Of a DNA stretch of 9,693 bases, positions 7,095-9,693 are shown piece after piece. How positions within the stretch are numbered: the first letter of the stretch is position 1; every line of letters begins with the position of its first letter. Both the position numbers and the translations under genes were made by a program. A model generated the notes under the pieces. That model was given only the letters and a program-made list of their open reading frames with translations. It was not told the DNA's origin and did no database searches. Source of the stretch: DYGX01 sp035325905 (GTDB taxonomy: Bacteria > Chloroflexota > Anaerolineae > Aggregatilineales > Aggregatilineaceae). The stretch is taken from positions 1 to 9,693 of the forward strand of contig DAOKYY010000113.1 in assembly GCA_035325905.1 (NCBI GenBank). The letters are read 5' to 3'.

Positions 7095-7805
7095 CTAGCC
7101 GCCGCTCGCGCCTTGCCCCTCCACGACTAGCGAGTCGAGCATCTGCTCATAGATCACCGACCACAAGTCCCAGCCGTATCGGCCGGTCGTGACCGCTTTC
7201 AGGGCGATCGCGCCGCCGTCCGGCAAGGCGAACGCGCCGATTGAGGTGTTGGTCTGCGGGTCCTGCGCCTCGTCCTTCTCGACCGCGATGGTCCCTTCCC
7301 AGCCCTGGGCCGAAGTCCACGCGCCGGTATCGGTCGCGGTGATCGCCGCGACCGCGCTCTCGACCGTTTCGGCGCGGTACACGTCAAAGGTTGCCTGGTT
7401 ATCCGCGAAGGGGAACTTCGCGTTCGGGACGATGCGGATCGCCACGCCTTCTGGCGCGTCCGCCGCCACGTCGAAGTAGCGTGAGAGATAGCCGATGGTG
7501 ATCCCGTCCGCCGAGGTCTCGGCGTCGAGCGGCAGGCTGACTGGCGCCGGGCAATCTTCGGCGCCGGCGTCGCTGCACCCCGGCAGACGACCGGCCATGC
7601 CCGGCTCGCTTTCGCTGCCCTCACCGCTTGCGCCGCCCAGTGCCAGGCCCGGCCCGGTGTTGAGATTCAATTGAGGCGTCTGCGCGCCCGAAACCGGCTC
7701 AGGGGTGGGCGTGGAGCCGCCGTCCTCGTTATTTCCGCACGCGGCCAGCGCGACCGCCAGCGCCAGCGCGATCGCCAGCCAGAGCCACCTCGCTCGTTGT
7801 GTCAT
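7095..7805 (-). CDS. Putative lipoprotein of unknown function
   Basis: The 236-residue product has a short basic N-terminus, a hydrophobic segment (7-22) and a lipobox LAAC with C23 as the lipidation site, followed by GNNEDGG. It should therefore be anchored on the outside of the membrane. Residues about 29-75 are a low-complexity Thr/Pro/Gly/Ser/Glu linker (TPTPEP). C77 and C85 form a CX7C pair (GCSDAGAEDC) just before the folded part. The globular region (about 88-230) has alternating strand-like segments (ITIGYLSRYFDV, GVAIRIVPNA, TFDVYRAET, GTIAVEKDE, GAIALKAVTTG) and ends WSVIYEQMLDSLVV. I do not recognise a named family. SD-like AGGA and AGGAG lie 4 and 11 nt before the ATG. It is the first gene of a probable lipoprotein, TIR-TPR, PAP2 run. 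Confidence 0.85.
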   Translation of the reverse strand: MTQRARWLWLAIALALAVALAACGNNEDGGSTPTPEPVSGAQTPQLNLNTGPGLALGGASGEGSESEPGMAGRLPGCSDAGAEDCPAPVSLPLDAETSADGITIGYLSRYFDVAADAPEGVAIRIVPNAKFPFADNQATFDVYRAETVESAVAAITATDTGAWTSAQGWEGTIAVEKDEAQDPQTNTSIGAFALPDGGAIALKAVTTGRYGWDLWSVIYEQMLDSLVVEGQGASGG

Positions 7806-7846
7806 AGAGTCCTGTTCTCCTGCGCGTGTCCGCCCATCCCGCGCCT

Positions 7847-7876
7847 AGTCTATCCAACCTCAGGGGCGCGGGGCAA
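7847..7876 (-). promoter_or_regulatory. Probable promoter of the lipoprotein gene
   Basis: On the minus strand TTGCCC (7871-7876) and TAGACT (7847-7852) are 18 nt apart, each with 4 of 6 consensus matches. They sit immediately downstream of the cytochrome gene's terminator and 41 nt before the lipoprotein start codon, where a new transcript would be expected. Confidence 0.4.
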
Positions 7877-7878
7877 GC

Positions 7879-7905
7879 AAAATGCCCTGGCGCGGGCCAG
7901 GGCAT
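7879..7905 (-). terminator. Rho-independent terminator of the cytochrome c gene
   Basis: On the minus strand ATGCCCTGG (7897-7905) pairs perfectly with CCAGGGCAT (7882-7890) around a 6-nt CCCGCG loop, giving a 9-bp stem. The run TTTTGCTT follows, with the T tract at 7879-7882. It starts about 25 nt after the stop codon of the cytochrome gene. Confidence 0.9.
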
Positions 7906-7930
7906 CGGGCAAGCGGCGGTTCGCCGGCGG

Positions 7931-8833
7931 CTACCCGGCTTCGGCCGGCAGCGAGCGCAGCCACGCGATCAGCGCGTTGATGTCGTCGTCGCTCAGGTAT
8001 TGGTACGAGTAGCTTGGCATGACCTGGAGCGGGCGGTCATCCTGTTTCGGGTGAACGCCTTCGCGGAACAGCCGGAACAGCTCCTCGTCCGTCCAGTCGT
8101 CAAACGCGGGCGGCATCAGCGAGGGGCCGATAAACCCGACCGGCAGCCCGTCAGGATCGGGCACGCCGAACTGATCGACCGTGCCGTGACAGTGCAGGCA
8201 CGACGACATCTTGGCGAGGTAGTGGCCGTAGACCGCCGGATCGTCAAAGTCCTCCGGGACCGGGAACTCGGCGTCGGGGTCCAGCTCTGGCGGGGTGCGG
8301 ACGGCGGACGCATCGTCCACGCCTTCGGGAAGCTGCGGCTCCGGTATCTCGTTCTCGACCGGCTCCAGCGTGCGCAGGTAGGCGATGATGGCGGCCATGT
8401 CGGCGTCGGTCATCGAGTGATACAGCTCATACGACATCGGCGGGAGCAGAATCCGCCCTTCGTCGTCTACGCCGGTGCGGATCGCCGTCTCGATCTGCTC
8501 GTCGGTCCAGTCGCCGAGCTGCGTCAGGTTCGCGGCGTAGACCAGCCCCCACGGCCCGGCGTACTCGCCGCCGCCGGATAGCGCGGCTCCGAGCGGATTC
8601 TCGACGTGCGTCTCGTCGCCGTGACAGCCGACGCAGGTATAGGCGACGCGCACCAGGTAGCGCCCGCGCTCGACCGGGTCTTCGCTGGCCGGGTCGGGCG
8701 GCTCCGGCGTTTCAGTGGCGTCGTCCTGGGCGAAGGTGCGCTCCGCGCCGGGGCCGGACAGCGCCAACGCCAGCGCCGCCGTCAGCACAAGCGCGAAGAG
8801 CAGAAGACTAGTACGGAGTCCACGTAGCCTCAT
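7931..8833 (-). CDS. Secreted diheme cytochrome c
   Basis: The 300-residue protein starts with a signal peptide (hydrophobic 9-25; likely cleavage near FAQ, residues 34-36) and an acidic Pro-rich stretch. It contains two class-I cytochrome c domains. The first has CVGCH (C67, C70, H71) and a likely sixth ligand M133 in LPPMSY. The second has CLHCH (C212, C215, H216) and M272 in QVMPSY. An acidic, proline-rich linker (about 157-198) joins them. The domain pattern resembles the cytochrome subunits of membrane alcohol or nicotinate dehydrogenases, which pass electrons from a catalytic subunit to a terminal oxidase or another carrier. No dehydrogenase is adjacent, so its partner is unknown. No lipobox or C-terminal anchor is visible. 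The start is well supported: AAGGAGG (8842-8848) lies 8 nt before the ATG. The gene has its own promoter and terminator and is transcribed alone. Confidence 0.95.
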   Translation of the reverse strand: MRLRGLRTSLLLFALVLTAALALALSGPGAERTFAQDDATETPEPPDPASEDPVERGRYLVRVAYTCVGCHGDETHVENPLGAALSGGGEYAGPWGLVYAANLTQLGDWTDEQIETAIRTGVDDEGRILLPPMSYELYHSMTDADMAAIIAYLRTLEPVENEIPEPQLPEGVDDASAVRTPPELDPDAEFPVPEDFDDPAVYGHYLAKMSSCLHCHGTVDQFGVPDPDGLPVGFIGPSLMPPAFDDWTDEELFRLFREGVHPKQDDRPLQVMPSYSYQYLSDDDINALIAWLRSLPAEAG

Positions 8834-8893
8834 TTCGTACTCCTCCTTGAATACGCGCCAGCCAGGTTGGGGGAGTGCTAGCGCGATGCTTGT

Positions 8894-8922
8894 ATTGTAG
8901 GGTTATGCGAGTTAAAAATCAA
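8894..8922 (-). promoter_or_regulatory. Sigma70-type promoter of the cytochrome c gene
   Basis: On the minus strand TTGATT (8917-8922) and TACAAT (8894-8899) are separated by exactly 17 nt, within an AT-richer patch. Transcription should begin near 8887, giving a leader of about 53 nt that carries the strong AAGGAGG. The -10 sequence is identical to that at 3327-3332. Confidence 0.7.
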
Positions 8923-9002
8923 GCTAATAGAACAATGAGGTCCGCCAGATTACGCCTGACTGGTTTCTCATATTTTTCTTGTGGGCGCTCCACGCCGATC
9001 TG

Positions 9003-9011
9003 TGGGATACT
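9003..9011 (+). promoter_or_regulatory. Possible extended -10 promoter of the FKBP gene
   Basis: TGG followed by GATACT has the TGn extension plus a -10 hexamer with 4 of 6 matches, 67 nt before the ATG of the prolyl isomerase gene. A TTGTGG at 8979-8984 is 21 nt away, too far for a normal -35. The call rests on the extended -10 alone. Confidence 0.35.
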
Positions 9012-9020
9012 CAGAAAAGT

Positions 9021-9045
9021 GCGCGGCGGCCTCGCCCCGCCGCGC
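9021..9045 (+). repeat. GC stem-loop in the leader of the FKBP gene
   Basis: GCGCGGCGG (9021-9029) pairs perfectly with CCGCCGCGC (9037-9045) around a 7-nt loop, just downstream of the presumed start of transcription and 33 nt before the ATG. On the plus strand no T tract follows, so it is a leader structure there. On the minus strand it would be followed by ACTTTTCT, which could block antisense or divergent readthrough. Confidence 0.6.
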
Positions 9046-9078
9046 GCCATCGAACGGCAAGAAGAAGGGATACCCCTG

Positions 9079-9507
9079 ATGCCTGAGGCTAAACAGCAAG
9101 ATACGGTCCGCGTGCACTACACCGGGACGCTCGACGATGGCTCGGTTTTCGATAGCTCGGTCGAGCGCGATCCGATTGAATTTACGATCGGTGAGGGGCG
9201 CGTGATCCCCGGTTTCGAGCAGGCAGTGCTCGGCATGTCGCCCGGCGATACGCGGACGGTGCGCATTGACTCGGCGAACGCTTATGGGCCGTACCGCGAC
9301 GATATGGTGCTGACCGTCAAGCGCAGCCAGTTCCCGCCCGAGATCGAGCCGTCGGTCGGCCAGACGCTGCAAGTGCAGCAGACTAACGGCGAGCCGCTGG
9401 TGGTGACGGTCTCTGAAGTGACGGACGCGGCGGTCAAGCTGGACGCGAATCACCCGCTCGCCGGGAAGGACCTGATCTTCGAAGTGCAGCTGGTCGAGAT
9501 CCGTTGA
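9079..9507 (+). CDS. SlyD-type FKBP peptidyl-prolyl cis-trans isomerase
   Basis: The 142-residue protein is a short FKBP of the SlyD type. It catalyses cis-trans isomerisation of peptidyl-prolyl bonds and assists folding in the cytoplasm. FKBP motifs appear in order: VHYTGTLDDGSVFDSS (Y14, F24, D25), FTIGEGRVIPGFEQAV (residues 35-50, with V42-I43 and F46), then YGPY. An inserted chaperone-like flap domain spans about 72-122, and DANHPLAGKDLIFEV (122-136) is the SlyD signature that returns to the FKBP fold. It lacks the His/Cys-rich metal-binding tail of Escherichia coli SlyD and ends at EIR. The ATG at 9079 is chosen because AAGGGA lies 8 nt upstream (9065-9070) and the family begins near this point; a longer reading frame from 8875 would run through the leader hairpin and is unlikely. 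It stands alone, divergent from the cytochrome gene. Confidence 0.95.
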   Translation: MPEAKQQDTVRVHYTGTLDDGSVFDSSVERDPIEFTIGEGRVIPGFEQAVLGMSPGDTRTVRIDSANAYGPYRDDMVLTVKRSQFPPEIEPSVGQTLQVQQTNGEPLVVTVSEVTDAAVKLDANHPLAGKDLIFEVQLVEIR

Positions 9508-9524
9508 GATCGCGCCCGGCAAAG

Positions 9525-9560
9525 AGCAGCCCCACGTCACGGCAGGCGCGGGGCTGTTTT
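9525..9560 (+). terminator. Rho-independent terminator of the FKBP gene
   Basis: AGCAGCCCC (9525-9533) pairs with GGGGCTGTT (9550-9558), including one G-U wobble, and a further short CG/CG pairing is possible inside the 16-nt loop. TTTTGATTCT follows (T tract 9557-9560). It begins 18 nt after the stop codon. Confidence 0.85.
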
Positions 9561-9590
9561 GATTCTAGAGCGTGTTATGAACTTGCGTCC

Positions 9591-9688
9591 GGGGAAAACC
9601 CCCCATCCCCCGGCCCCTTGCCCCAAAATGAGGGAAGGGGAGTCCGTCCGGCTTTTTCCTTCCCTCGTTCTGGGGGAAGGAAAGCCGG
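9591..9688. repeat. REPIN-like inverted pair of palindromic units
   Basis: Two 23-nt units, at 9616-9638 and inverted at 9658-9680, match at 20 of 23 positions when the second is reverse-complemented. They are separated by 19 nt. Each unit is itself an imperfect palindrome: CCCCTT-g-CCC with GGGAAGGGG in the first, and CCGGCTTT-tt-CCTTCCC with GGGAAGGAAAGCCGG (9648-9688) in the second. A C-rich lead-in (9591-9613, with GGGGAAAACCCC) precedes them. The arrangement resembles a REP doublet. The element may continue past the window edge. No coding sequence is visible from 9508 to the end. Confidence 0.65.
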
Positions 9689-9693
9689 CCGCA

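Noticed and set aside
5816..7192. A 458-codon open frame on the plus strand opposite the TIR-TPR gene
   Set aside because: It is Arg/Val/Gly-rich, shows no domain motif, and lies over a gene with clear TIR and TPR signatures. Long antisense frames are expected at this GC content.
8875..9078. N-terminal extension of the FKBP gene from 8875
   Set aside because: The extra 68 residues would span the promoter region and the GC leader hairpin, and are not FKBP-like. The ATG at 9079 has an SD-like AAGGGA at good spacing and fits the family's N-terminus.
9591..9688. A CRISPR array or a second terminator at the right edge
   Set aside because: There are only two units and they are inverted, not direct, repeats with unique spacers. 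The hairpins are not followed by a T tract after a gene, and the FKBP gene already has a terminator.

Overview
The window looks like chromosomal DNA from a GC-rich bacterium, most likely a Chloroflexota (Anaerolineae-like) member. This placement is inferred from style, not from a marker gene. The signs are Thr-Pro linkers in secreted proteins (TPTPTPPP, TPTPEP, TATPGG), a WD40 protein with a C-terminal RLGWA-type domain, a TIR-TPR protein, FecR plus SH3b architecture, and a C/G-rich inverted palindromic repeat at the right edge. There is no rRNA, tRNA, CRISPR array, transposase or phage gene.

Layout. The left edge has a promoter and a secreted WD40 protein gene (+, 100-1293) with its own terminator. 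It converges on a three-gene minus-strand block, read right to left: a fold-type-I PLP aminotransferase (3352-4689), a secreted FecR/SH3b protein with its own promoter (2231-3262), and an inositol-monophosphatase-family phosphatase (1413-2204) only 26 nt downstream. A second minus-strand block holds a lipoprotein (7095-7805), a TIR-TPR protein (5636-7015) and a PAP2-type membrane phosphatase (4829-5578), ending at a GC-rich terminator near 4744-4793. Next is a single-gene unit for a secreted diheme cytochrome c (7931-8833), with a strong Shine-Dalgarno, a good promoter and a clear terminator. A divergent AT-richer intergenic region separates it from a SlyD-type FKBP prolyl isomerase (+, 9079-9507), which also has a terminator. 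The last 80 bases carry two inverted copies of a palindromic 23-nt unit, resembling a REP doublet (REPIN).

How the genes fit together. Four of the eight products are exported (WD40, FecR/SH3b, lipoprotein, cytochrome c) and one is an integral membrane protein, so the neighbourhood leans towards the cell envelope. The aminotransferase, phosphatase and FKBP are soluble housekeeping-type proteins. The gene order does not form a recognisable pathway. The most distinctive pieces are the TIR-TPR protein with a plausible NADase glutamate, the four-blade WD40 plus C-terminal domain fusion, the stand-alone diheme cytochrome, and the REPIN-like repeat. No complete, named new system is evident.
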